Source: Candidatus Aenigmatarchaeota archaeon (lineage in GTDB: Archaea; Aenigmatarchaeota; Aenigmatarchaeia; CG10238-14; SCSR01). Taken from it: 21,752 nucleotides of DNA. Shown piece by piece: positions 1-8,008 of this stretch. The first letter of the stretch is position 1; every line of letters begins with the position of its first letter. The translations under genes were made by a program, and so were the position numbers. Location: the NCBI GenBank assembly GCA_030018055.1, contig JASEGN010000007.1, positions 1 to 21,752 of the forward strand, written 5' to 3'. The notes under the pieces were generated by a model. The model did not search any database, had not been told where the DNA came from, and saw only the letters and a program-made list of their open reading frames with translations.

Positions 1-680
1 GTCCAATTTTTACAAATCTCTTGCTTGCTGATGAGATAAACAGAGCTCCTCCAAAAGTTCAGTCAGCTTTGTTGCAAGCCATGGAAGAGAGGGAAGTAAC
101 CATAGGTAAAAAAACTTTCAAGCTTCCTTTACCTTTCCTTGTTTTTGCTACAATAAATCCACAAGAAGAACAGGGAGTTTTTCCATTACCAGAAGCTCAA
201 ATAGACAGATTTCTTTTCAACCTAAAAATGTGGTACTTGGAAGTGGAAGAAGAAGAGATGCTAATGGAGCATAATGTTGAAATAAAAAATCTAGAAGAGT
301 TTGGCTTAAGAACTGTTATTGATTTAAACGACATTTTAACCATGCAACAAATGGTTAAGGAAATTGAATTGCCAGAAGATGTCAAAGAATATACTGTAGA
401 TATAGTCAATGCAACTAGGTACCCAGGAAAATATAAATATGAGCTACATGAGTACGTAAGATGGGGTGGAAGTCCAAGAGCTGTTATATGGTTAAATTTT
501 GCTGGAAGGGCAAATGCTTTTTTGGAAGGGAGAACAAAAGTAAACATCCATGATATAAAGGAAACTATTACAGGTGTACTTAGGCATAGACTAATTCTTA
601 CTTACGAGGGAAAAATACTCAATATAGATAAAGATGAGATAATAAGGTCGATTTTGAAGGAAATACCTATCATGGTATAG
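1..680 (+). CDS. MoxR family AAA+ ATPase, 5' end missing
   Basis: MoxR ATPases are hexameric AAA+ chaperone-like proteins that act with von Willebrand or DUF58 partners to assemble or activate protein complexes. The reading frame is open from the left edge, and the residues before the first possible start (PIFTNLLLADEINRAPPK) are already the conserved MoxR Walker B region, so the gene starts outside the window and the Walker A part is missing. Visible motifs are LLADEINRAPP (Walker B), the sensor 1 stretch FATINPQEEQG followed by PLPEAQIDRFLF, and the sensor 2 GGSPRA near residue 150 of the visible part. The stop lies two bases before the DUF58 start, so the two genes are co-transcribed, the usual MoxR-DUF58 arrangement. 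The substrate is not known; nearby envelope genes are the natural candidates (inference). Confidence 0.95.
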   Translation, partial: PIFTNLLLADEINRAPPKVQSALLQAMEEREVTIGKKTFKLPLPFLVFATINPQEEQGVFPLPEAQIDRFLFNLKMWYLEVEEEEMLMEHNVEIKNLEEFGLRTVIDLNDILTMQQMVKEIELPEDVKEYTVDIVNATRYPGKYKYELHEYVRWGGSPRAVIWLNFAGRANAFLEGRTKVNIHDIKETITGVLRHRLILTYEGKILNIDKDEIIRSILKEIPIMV

Positions 681-682
681 CT

Positions 683-1555
683 ATGAAAAGAGAAGAGGTA
701 GAAGAAGAAATAAATAAAAATGTTCCTATGATTTCTGCGGCACTTGAAAGAGGGCTTACATTTAAAAGTCCTTTCTTAAAAGGTGGTGTTGAATTTAGTA
801 GGCTTAAACCATATGTTCCAGGGGAAGATCCTGTAAAAGCCATAGACTGGAAAATTAGTGCAAGAAGTGGAAAAGTTTTGGTAAGAGAATATGTTGCTTT
901 ACAGAAACTTGGAATTTTTATTGTTCTTGATTCTAGTGCTTCAATGGATTTTGGAACAACAAGGTGCATGAAATATGAATACGCTACGATAATTGCTGGT
1001 ACTTTAATAAGAGCTTCTCTTAGCTCTCAAATCAACATAGGAATGTGTTTTTCGGATGAAAATAGAGGAATGACAGATTTCGTAAGGCCTGCAATAAATC
1101 CTAGAATTTACAAAAGTTTATTAGATTTAGGTTTAAACAGAGAGTACAAAGGAAAATTCAATTTCAAAAAAACTCTAGAAAGTATATTGGGCTTTGTTGA
1201 CCCAAACTCAGTTGTGATAATTTTATCTGATTTTCTGAACGTTGGAGAAGGTTGGGAAGATAAATTGCTAACAGCATCAAAAAAATTTAACTCCTTACTT
1301 TGTCTTTCCATTCGTGACCCAAGTGAAGAAGATTTACCAAAAGTTTCTAAAGATTTCAGGCTATATGACCCTGAAACTGGAGGAGATGTTGTAGTTAATC
1401 TAAGAAAAGTTAGAATGGAGTATAAAAAAATCGTGGAAAGAGAAGAAGAAAAATTGAAAGAAAAAATTGTGAAAAATGGAGCGGTATATAGGAGAGTTTT
1501 AACTACTCAACCATTCGATAGAATTATCTCGGAATTCATCACAACCGGTAGATAA
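683..1555 (+). CDS. DUF58 domain protein (vWA-like), MoxR partner
   Basis: A 290-residue protein of the DUF58 family. The family signature is clear: GGVEFSRLKPYVPGEDPVKA, then IDWKISARSGKVLVREY around residues 54-70, followed by a vWA-like strand ending in LDSSASM. Asp83, Ser85 and Ser87 form the DxSxS metal-ion (MIDAS) motif. A second conserved stretch, VVIILSDF, follows. There is no signal peptide or membrane segment, so a cytoplasmic protein is expected. It starts two bases after the MoxR stop. Known family role: partner of MoxR ATPases, in loci affecting envelope stress, exported proteins or metal-protein maturation; the exact client here is unknown. Its TAA is immediately followed, with no spacer, by the stop of the convergent gene on the other strand. 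Confidence 0.93.
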   Translation: MKREEVEEEINKNVPMISAALERGLTFKSPFLKGGVEFSRLKPYVPGEDPVKAIDWKISARSGKVLVREYVALQKLGIFIVLDSSASMDFGTTRCMKYEYATIIAGTLIRASLSSQINIGMCFSDENRGMTDFVRPAINPRIYKSLLDLGLNREYKGKFNFKKTLESILGFVDPNSVVIILSDFLNVGEGWEDKLLTASKKFNSLLCLSIRDPSEEDLPKVSKDFRLYDPETGGDVVVNLRKVRMEYKKIVEREEEKLKEKIVKNGAVYRRVLTTQPFDRIISEFITTGR

Positions 1556-2827
1556 CTACTCAATCCTCATTCTTCTTTTTATCCACTTACCCACCAACCT
1601 TGCTGTAATTAGAAACGTTAGAATTATGATGATTATTAGTATCCAAATGTTCGTCACTAAAAAACTTATAATTAACTGAGGTAAAGTGATTTTCTTATAA
1701 ACTTTCATTGTAGTCATTGCCATCGCTGCAGCACCTTCCCAAGTTGTTACAACTATCGATACATTACAAGTTCTTTTAACATCTCTACCAACAAGCTCCG
1801 TTTGCACAAGTGTAGTTTTTCCAACATCCAGGGAAGGTATTTTTGGAAATTGATATGGTTCTATACATTCCTCCTCATTTTCGAGGTCAATTTCTATTCT
1901 TGAAAGTGATGTGTTGCCTATATTTCTTAAAATTAGGCTGAAATTTTTTGGAACACCTGCGTAAATCTCAAAAACAGGTGGAAATTCTTCAATTATTATC
2001 GCAGCTCCAATCTCTGTTTGAACGTTTACTATCGTAAAATCCCTTTTTAAGGTTTCGTTTTTGTATATTGTCTCGATTATTATAAGGTACGGGGCTATGG
2101 GTACTTCCTTTCCAGGAAAAAGGCCTACAGTTCTTAAAACAGTAGCATCTACTGGTAGTGTGGTTATATGAGCTGGAGTTACATTCCAACCAGTAGGAAC
2201 TATTGGAAAAATCACAATGTTTATTAAATCGACTGTACCTGTGTTGGTAATATTAATTGGGAGTAGGAGAGTGGTATTCCTACTTACATTTGTTTCCCTG
2301 GGAAGGGAAATTTCCGCAGAGATTATTTCTTTAATCGGTATTGGCAATTGTATTCTTTGTGTAAGATTCCAGGCAGCTTCAACTACATCAAAAGTTGTAT
2401 TTATGACTAAGGTTTCGTTATTCCATTTACTTCCTGCAGTTAGGATGTAGGTTCCCGTAACAGAGGTTGAAAAGTAGAGATAGAATGGTTTCCTTTCAAG
2501 TGACCTATTCAAGAAAATTTCGGTTGACCTTTCTTTTACAACCTCACCCCTATCATTAATAACTTGCATCCATGTTGTTACATTAATAGGTTGATTTCCA
2601 CAGTTGACGTTTAAAGTTTGAAAGATTATTATTTCATTTTTGAGTATAACGGATGGTGCTGAAATGAAAAATAAGCATACTAGCTTTCTTGGAGCAACTA
2701 TAATATTTATTGGAACTCCAACCGCCTCCTCTGGTAGTAATTCTTCTTCCTCTTCCTGAGCAAGAACAGCTGTGCAAAGGACAAAAAAAACTGAAATTAT
2801 AAGTAAAAAAACAAATTCCTTTTTCAT
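1556..2827 (-). CDS. Membrane-anchored extracellular Ig-like (NEW3/CARDB-type) protein
   Basis: A 423-residue protein with an N-terminal signal peptide (MKKEFVFLLIISVFFVLCTA, cleavage probably near AQ), an acidic linker EEEEELLPEEA, several beta-sandwich domains of about 90-100 residues, and one C-terminal membrane helix around residues 387-410 followed by a basic tail GKWIKRRMRIE. Phrases such as LLLPINITNTGTVDLINIVI and FSLILRNIGNTSLSRIEIDL are the repeated 'N-x-G-N/T' pattern of NEW3/CARDB adhesion-type domains. Many NxT/S sequons suggest N-glycosylation outside the cell. The ATG shares its A with the TGA of the upstream gene (TGATG), so translation is coupled. It is the last gene of the 7924-to-1556 operon. 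Ligand or partner unknown. Confidence 0.85.
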   Translation of the reverse strand: MKKEFVFLLIISVFFVLCTAVLAQEEEEELLPEEAVGVPINIIVAPRKLVCLFFISAPSVILKNEIIIFQTLNVNCGNQPINVTTWMQVINDRGEVVKERSTEIFLNRSLERKPFYLYFSTSVTGTYILTAGSKWNNETLVINTTFDVVEAAWNLTQRIQLPIPIKEIISAEISLPRETNVSRNTTLLLPINITNTGTVDLINIVIFPIVPTGWNVTPAHITTLPVDATVLRTVGLFPGKEVPIAPYLIIIETIYKNETLKRDFTIVNVQTEIGAAIIIEEFPPVFEIYAGVPKNFSLILRNIGNTSLSRIEIDLENEEECIEPYQFPKIPSLDVGKTTLVQTELVGRDVKRTCNVSIVVTTWEGAAAMAMTTMKVYKKITLPQLIISFLVTNIWILIIIIILTFLITARLVGKWIKRRMRIE

Positions 2828-3561
2828 CAGTATCTACTACTAACTATTATTATTAATGAGATTATCAATGTGAGGGTAAAAACTACTATCGCAAAAGTAT
2901 AATTAACATTTTCCTCAGTGTTTTTGGGAAAATTGGTTTGGAGACCCTCTTTTTCTCTTTTAGATAACTTGTTACTCATAAGAGTTTTTTCTATCGGAGA
3001 AGTTTCAATTTTTTCAGAAGTTTCATTTTTTTCTATCGGAGAAGTTTCAATTTTTTCAGGTAGAGGAACACCACTTCCTATAACATTTAATCTGAAGAAA
3101 TATTTTGTAACTTGTGTTGCAACTCCTGCTATTCCATTAAAAGTAGGACTTTTTTGTTCTGCGCTAACTATGACTTCTATTGGATAGGTTGAATTCTCGC
3201 TAACGTTTGGTGCATACACCAGAAAGCTTAAAGTTTTAATTTTAACATATTTACCATTTTCTAAGTAAAACCAGCTCCCTCTACTAGTTGGATTGGTTAT
3301 TGGTTTATTGGGCTCTAGCAGTAGCTCTTGTCCCTGTGGATATTTTACCATTAGGGAAGTATTTACTACCAGTCTTACTATCGCTGGATTTTCCTCTAGG
3401 TTAAAAAAACCAATCGTAAAAGTTGTGTTTTCACCTGCATTTGTGGTTTTTACTTTGCTATAGGGAAAACTTCCAACTGAAAGGGCATTTGCAATTGTTG
3501 GTGAGAAGAAAGTTAGTAGTAGCAAAATCGTACAAAATGCAATTTTGTTTTTTATTTTCAT
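2827..3561 (-). CDS. Membrane-anchored secreted protein, unknown function
   Basis: I chose the ATG at 3561, giving 244 residues, because it begins MKIKNKIAFCTILLLLTFF, a typical signal peptide ending near IANALS; an upstream in-frame ATG at 3639 would place 26 hydrophilic residues before the signal and overlap the preceding gene. The extracellular part holds a beta-rich domain (FTIGFFNLEENPAIVRLVV... then FRLNVIGSG), then a low-complexity stalk with a 14-residue tandem repeat containing KIETSPIEK twice, and finally a membrane helix near residues 222-240 with a very short cytoplasmic end SSRY. The start lies four bases after the TGA of the large propeller gene, and the stop overlaps the next start by one base. 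It may be a docking or anchoring subunit for the propeller protein, which has no anchor of its own (inference). Confidence 0.8.
   Translation of the reverse strand: MKIKNKIAFCTILLLLTFFSPTIANALSVGSFPYSKVKTTNAGENTTFTIGFFNLEENPAIVRLVVNTSLMVKYPQGQELLLEPNKPITNPTSRGSWFYLENGKYVKIKTLSFLVYAPNVSENSTYPIEVIVSAEQKSPTFNGIAGVATQVTKYFFRLNVIGSGVPLPEKIETSPIEKNETSEKIETSPIEKTLMSNKLSKREKEGLQTNFPKNTEENVNYTFAIVVFTLTLIISLIIIVSSRY
2985..3059. repeat. Tandem 33-bp direct repeat, 42-bp period, inside stalk
   Basis: Two copies of a 33-bp sequence lie at 2985-3017 and 3027-3059. On the + strand each runs from a six-T stretch through CTATCGGAGAAGTTTC to TTTTTTCAG. In the minus-strand protein they encode a repeated EKIETSPIEK motif in the linker before the membrane helix. 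The copies are identical at DNA level over 33 bp, which points to recent duplication or expansion by slippage or recombination, and suggests that stalk length may vary between strains. Confidence 0.9.
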
Positions 3562-3565
3562 GATC

Positions 3566-6500
3566 TCAACTCTCGGTTGTGTTTCCAAGGAAGTATATCG
3601 TTCCATTATACTTTCCCTGTAACTTTCCATATGGAACATCGATCCAATAGTAGGTAGTAAGTATAGAACCTGAATACAAAGGACCTGTTATCCTCACATA
3701 TTCTTGAGTTAGTGTGGTTTCATTTGCTATGTTGTTTTCAAGCCCCCAGCTTATATTTCCAACAAATATAGAGTAGTTTATGCCATCTGTACTTGGTCCT
3801 GTTAGATTTGTTCCTTTTATCCATAAGTCTGTTACAGTTGATGAGTAGGTTGGAATTGAAACGTTGTACAAAAGGTCATCGTTGCCTAGAGCTGGTGAAT
3901 CCAAGGTTCCTGGATCTAAACTTCCAAAATCTATAATGTCAAATTTCAGGATTACGTGGATTGCAGGATAAGTAATGAGTACCAAATGATCATCTGTATC
4001 TTTACTCATAAAACTTGTAATTTCTAGTGTAGAGTAATCCTCTGAGCTTGAAGGAACTGACGCATCAAAAGCTTTTGTGTAAAGAGTGTAATTTTGATAA
4101 ACTGTGCCATTACTAACGAAGTTTACATCTAAATTCCAATAAGTTTCCAAATCACCAGTAGCATTTACATTCCAGACGAGCGTACAAACATCATCTTGTA
4201 GCAGTGGGTTATTGGGGCATGGCTTCTCATTCTCATCCTCTAAAATGTAGAAAGGTTTCGTGCCGTTTACTGGGCTAATTTGTGTGTCCGCAGAAGTGCT
4301 GGTAGCATTGTATCTTGCAGTTCCATTAACGAACCCGCAATTGGTTACGTTACATTTAACTGTAGCATTCATCAAGAAAGTGTGGTTTTGGGCAACTGCT
4401 GTATTGTTAGGAATTTCTGGGAAGTCAACAATAACTAATTCGGTGGGTGGTAACGATATTGTAACCAGGTATTTAAAATAACCACTTTCTTGTAAGTACG
4501 AGCTGTTTAGGCTTCCTCCATTAGATGTATTCCAGGTTACATTACCATTTGTAAAATTACCTCCAACGTATTTTCCTGAGCTAACATTATACCATATTTC
4601 TTTTGCCGCATCTATTGACCAGGTTTCATTGAGCCCTGATTGAAAAACCGCATCCTCACTTTCTATTACCCAAGGAAGAGTCCCCACATTTTTGATGATC
4701 ACTTCAAACCTGAATTTTCTTTCTCCTACAATATTTAAGCTTAATGTTGTGTTTAGCCCAGAATCTACTAAACTACCCCCATTTTCTTTATCATCAACTC
4801 CAGTAACATCATAAACTTTTATTTCAGTAATATTTGGCAACGGCTGCTGATTACCTATACCATATGCACCAAAGCTAGAAACATTAAACCAAATGTGTGT
4901 GGTGTTTTCTTGAGCACCGTACTGTGAAGTGTGATTTATTTTCCAAGATGAGCAGTTTGCAGCTGAAAAATTCCATTCTTTACAATAAAATATTCCAGTA
5001 ATTACATCTACTGCCTTTGGAAAGCAAAGTGTTGCATTAGTTATATTTATGATCTGGGAAGAATTGACTGCATAGACCGAATATATAGTTGAGCGTGGAG
5101 GTACGTAGTTTGTGTAATTTTCTACTAGCTGGGGCTCAAGTGTTGAGTTAAAATCTATGATGAAATCATAAAACTTAGCAGAAAACCGAGAATCTCGAGC
5201 TGGGGATGTTTGTACAATCCTGTAATTGAAGTCGTACCATAAATCCGTCGATAGCTCTGGGTTGGAGGGGGTTAAAGTCTGGAATGCCACTTTATTTCCT
5301 TTCCAATCATAAATAGTTACATTCGTATTTTCATACAATTGCATTGATTCGTTTTTTGCTGTAAAGGTGAACTTTGTTAAAGTACTTATTCTTACCCATG
5401 CTATTTGAGTTGAGTTCTCATAAGCTATGCTCGCAGTGTAACGATTGTCCAATTTCCATTCAGTACCTAGGTCACCAGTAGCCTTTACTAACCATCGCAT
5501 GATTGCTGTATCATTTTCCCTTAAGTAACCAACATACATGGGATTTGTTAGCTCTTTGTTTACGACATAAACATGGTAATCAGCTGAACCTATGTATATA
5601 CGTCCTGGGTCATTATCTACGGAATAAACAGCTGCTTCTGGGAAAATTACTTTTCCTTTAAGTGACCAATCAGACTTCCTAACTATGTATGTGTTCGAAT
5701 CTTCTGAACCTATAAAAACATCTGACCTATCGTTGGAGATCGACCTCACCCAATTAGTTGCAAATGTTATGGTAGTTACTAGCCCCCATGTTTTGTTGTA
5801 TACATATACTTTTTTGTCTCGGGAGCCGGCGTAAACATACTCCTCATCATTATCTACGGAGTAAACCCAGTCAGTTGGATCAGTTAATTCTATTACCGTT
5901 GTCCAATCTGTTTTATTTATTACCAAAACCGACCCATCGGCTGAAAGCTTTGTACCAATGTAAAGATAATTGGAATCATGGCTAACAGAAAAAACTGCAA
6001 TAGCTCCACTGTCAGTAGTGTTTACTAAACTCCAATCTGTCTTATTCACGACATAAACATTGGCATCTTCCGAACCGATGTAAACATACTTTTCATCGTT
6101 ATCTACAGAGTTAACATAATTGGTTGCAAAAGTTAAGGTAGTTACATTGCTCCAATCTGTTTTGTTAACTACGTAAGTATCAGAATCCCTTGAGCCTATG
6201 TAAAGATACTTCTCATCATTACTGAGAGAATATACTTCATCTGTTGCATAAGTTAAATTTGCGACACTAGACCAGGTATCAGTATCAACGACATAAGTTT
6301 TGCTGTCTTGCGAGCCTATGTAAAGATATTCTGAATCGTGATCTACAGCCCAGACGTAATAATCTGAAAATTTTATCTTTTTGTCTGGTATCCATGTACC
6401 TTTCTTAGAAACATAAACCTTATTGTCAGCTGATCCAATATACAAATATTTTTCATCGTTATTTACAGCTAAAACGTAGCTAGCTGAGTAAGTTTTTTTA

Positions 6501-7924
6501 AGTTCTGCTACCCAGGTAGCTTTATTGATTATATAAGTGTAGGAATCCCAAGAGCCAGCATAGAGATATTCTTCATCATTGGAAAGAGCGACCACCTCAT
6601 CAGTAGCGTTGGTTATATTTGCTACTTGACTCCAATCTGTTTTGTTCCAAATGAAAACATATGTGTTATTCGTGCCTGTGAAAGTATAGTTAGCATCGTG
6701 ATCTACTGCAAGCACTGAACCTCCATCAGGACTTAATATCTCAGTAACTAAATTCCAAGTTTTATTCCAAACGTAGGTATAGGTATCGGAAGAAACAGCA
6801 TAGACGTAGTTTTCATCGTTATCTACATCGTTTACATCCTTGGTTGCGTTAGTTAATTCTGTTACAGTTGTCCAGTCTGTTTTATTTACTACTACAACTT
6901 CATTTGCAAGTGCATAGCCTATATAAAGGAAATTCTTATCCACACTTAAAGAAGTGATTTCTCCTGTGGTTATTGGCTCTAAAGTTTTAATTAAACTCCA
7001 ATCAGTTTTATTGTATACAAATATTTCCCGGCGCTTCGCTGCAGACTTTTTTGGTCCTACATACAGGTAGTTGGCATCATTCGCTAGACCTCGGATCCAG
7101 GCACCTGCGAATGTGCTGGGTTGTAATTTGGTTACTAAGCTCCAATCTGTTTTGTTAACTACGTAAGTATTAGTGTCTTTTGAGCCTATGTAAAGATAAT
7201 TAGCATCATGATCCAAAGAAAGAACATCGCTTGTTGGGTAATCTATGACTCTTTCCTCTGGATATTTTCCTGCAATTACGTAGAAAGGTTTTGCTCCTTC
7301 GATAGTAGGTATCAAACTCATCTCAAGGGTTTCATTACCGTATCTTGCTTCAACCTCCACAGATCCACATGTGCCACCCACACACGTAACGTTCGTATCT
7401 ATTCCAAAGGTATCATTTTGTTCAATAGGACACATGCCATCATAAATACAATCTACAGAGTTTATTTCAGATGTCGGATGCCAATGAACGACGAGAATAC
7501 CTCTTGGAAGCACATTGAAGCAGTGAGCTGTTTCACCCATTGTAGTGTTCCAATTGTCGGAGGTGTCATTTGCCCATTGATTCCAGCATATGGTTTTTCC
7601 ACTTTCCAAAGTAGTATTTATGCTTGTGTTAAACCAATCAAAAGTTCCCGTCAAAGTTTTAGAACTTACATTTTCCCATGTGCCAGTTGCATTGTGTCTG
7701 AAAATTGCAGTAGAAAGACCAACATCATCGCTCCAAGAAACAGATATATTTACAATAGTTCCATCATAGACTTCCCCTCTTGAATCGTCTGTATCGTTCC
7801 CATAAATTGGTGGTGTTGTGTCCGCCTGAGCTCTAGTCAATGAAAATATTAAAATGAAAGCTAGTATAAAAATTCCGAGAAGGATTCTAATTTTTACTGT
7901 TCTAATTTTCATTGATATGGGCAT
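3566..7924 (-). CDS. Giant secreted protein with 14-repeat double beta-propeller
   Basis: A 1452-residue secreted protein. Residues 5-34 form a signal peptide (MKIRTVKIRILLGIFILAFI...). Residues 35-140 are an Ig-like domain starting DTTPPIYGNDT. A second domain starts near residue 145. Residues about 230-795 are 14 repeats of about 40 residues, consensus D-N-D-E-x-Y-L-Y-I-G-S-x-D-x-x-x-Y-V-V-N-K-T-D-W, which fits two seven-bladed propellers. The remainder is further beta-sandwich domains ending in IDVPYGKLQGKYNGTIYFLG. N-glycosylation sequons are abundant. No C-terminal membrane helix or sorting motif is seen, so it is either released or held by the two anchored products encoded just downstream. 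ATG 7924 gives five extra residues; ATG 7912 (MKIRTVK) is equally possible. Role is probably binding at the cell surface; propeller ligands cannot be predicted. Confidence 0.88.
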   Translation of the reverse strand: MPISMKIRTVKIRILLGIFILAFILIFSLTRAQADTTPPIYGNDTDDSRGEVYDGTIVNISVSWSDDVGLSTAIFRHNATGTWENVSSKTLTGTFDWFNTSINTTLESGKTICWNQWANDTSDNWNTTMGETAHCFNVLPRGILVVHWHPTSEINSVDCIYDGMCPIEQNDTFGIDTNVTCVGGTCGSVEVEARYGNETLEMSLIPTIEGAKPFYVIAGKYPEERVIDYPTSDVLSLDHDANYLYIGSKDTNTYVVNKTDWSLVTKLQPSTFAGAWIRGLANDANYLYVGPKKSAAKRREIFVYNKTDWSLIKTLEPITTGEITSLSVDKNFLYIGYALANEVVVVNKTDWTTVTELTNATKDVNDVDNDENYVYAVSSDTYTYVWNKTWNLVTEILSPDGGSVLAVDHDANYTFTGTNNTYVFIWNKTDWSQVANITNATDEVVALSNDEEYLYAGSWDSYTYIINKATWVAELKKTYSASYVLAVNNDEKYLYIGSADNKVYVSKKGTWIPDKKIKFSDYYVWAVDHDSEYLYIGSQDSKTYVVDTDTWSSVANLTYATDEVYSLSNDEKYLYIGSRDSDTYVVNKTDWSNVTTLTFATNYVNSVDNDEKYVYIGSEDANVYVVNKTDWSLVNTTDSGAIAVFSVSHDSNYLYIGTKLSADGSVLVINKTDWTTVIELTDPTDWVYSVDNDEEYVYAGSRDKKVYVYNKTWGLVTTITFATNWVRSISNDRSDVFIGSEDSNTYIVRKSDWSLKGKVIFPEAAVYSVDNDPGRIYIGSADYHVYVVNKELTNPMYVGYLRENDTAIMRWLVKATGDLGTEWKLDNRYTASIAYENSTQIAWVRISTLTKFTFTAKNESMQLYENTNVTIYDWKGNKVAFQTLTPSNPELSTDLWYDFNYRIVQTSPARDSRFSAKFYDFIIDFNSTLEPQLVENYTNYVPPRSTIYSVYAVNSSQIINITNATLCFPKAVDVITGIFYCKEWNFSAANCSSWKINHTSQYGAQENTTHIWFNVSSFGAYGIGNQQPLPNITEIKVYDVTGVDDKENGGSLVDSGLNTTLSLNIVGERKFRFEVIIKNVGTLPWVIESEDAVFQSGLNETWSIDAAKEIWYNVSSGKYVGGNFTNGNVTWNTSNGGSLNSSYLQESGYFKYLVTISLPPTELVIVDFPEIPNNTAVAQNHTFLMNATVKCNVTNCGFVNGTARYNATSTSADTQISPVNGTKPFYILEDENEKPCPNNPLLQDDVCTLVWNVNATGDLETYWNLDVNFVSNGTVYQNYTLYTKAFDASVPSSSEDYSTLEITSFMSKDTDDHLVLITYPAIHVILKFDIIDFGSLDPGTLDSPALGNDDLLYNVSIPTYSSTVTDLWIKGTNLTGPSTDGINYSIFVGNISWGLENNIANETTLTQEYVRITGPLYSGSILTTYYWIDVPYGKLQGKYNGTIYFLGNTTES

Positions 7925-7980
7925 TAATGTAATTTTAGTTTTTAGAAAGAAAAAATTAACGGAAGTAATTAATTTTATGG

Positions 7981-7987
7981 TTTATAA
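7981..7987 (+). promoter_or_regulatory. TATA box for the 8009 gene
   Basis: TTTATAAATT begins at 7981, about 25-28 bases before the ATG at 8009. With the usual archaeal distance from TATA box to transcription start, the transcript would begin at or next to the start codon, so a leaderless mRNA is expected. There is no Shine-Dalgarno sequence. The divergent gene starting at 7924 has only a weak AT-rich candidate near 7942-7951. Confidence 0.7.
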
Positions 7988-8008
7988 ATTTCCGCCATTT
8001 AACTTTAA

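Noticed and set aside
3562..3639. Upstream start for the 2827 gene (ATG 3639)
   Set aside because: It would put a hydrophilic stretch before the signal peptide and overlap the propeller gene by 74 bases; ATG 3561 gives a normal signal peptide.
7208..7783. 191-codon plus-strand open frame opposite the propeller gene
   Set aside because: Antisense shadow of the large gene: unlikely composition, no promoter, and the minus-strand frame has clear domains.
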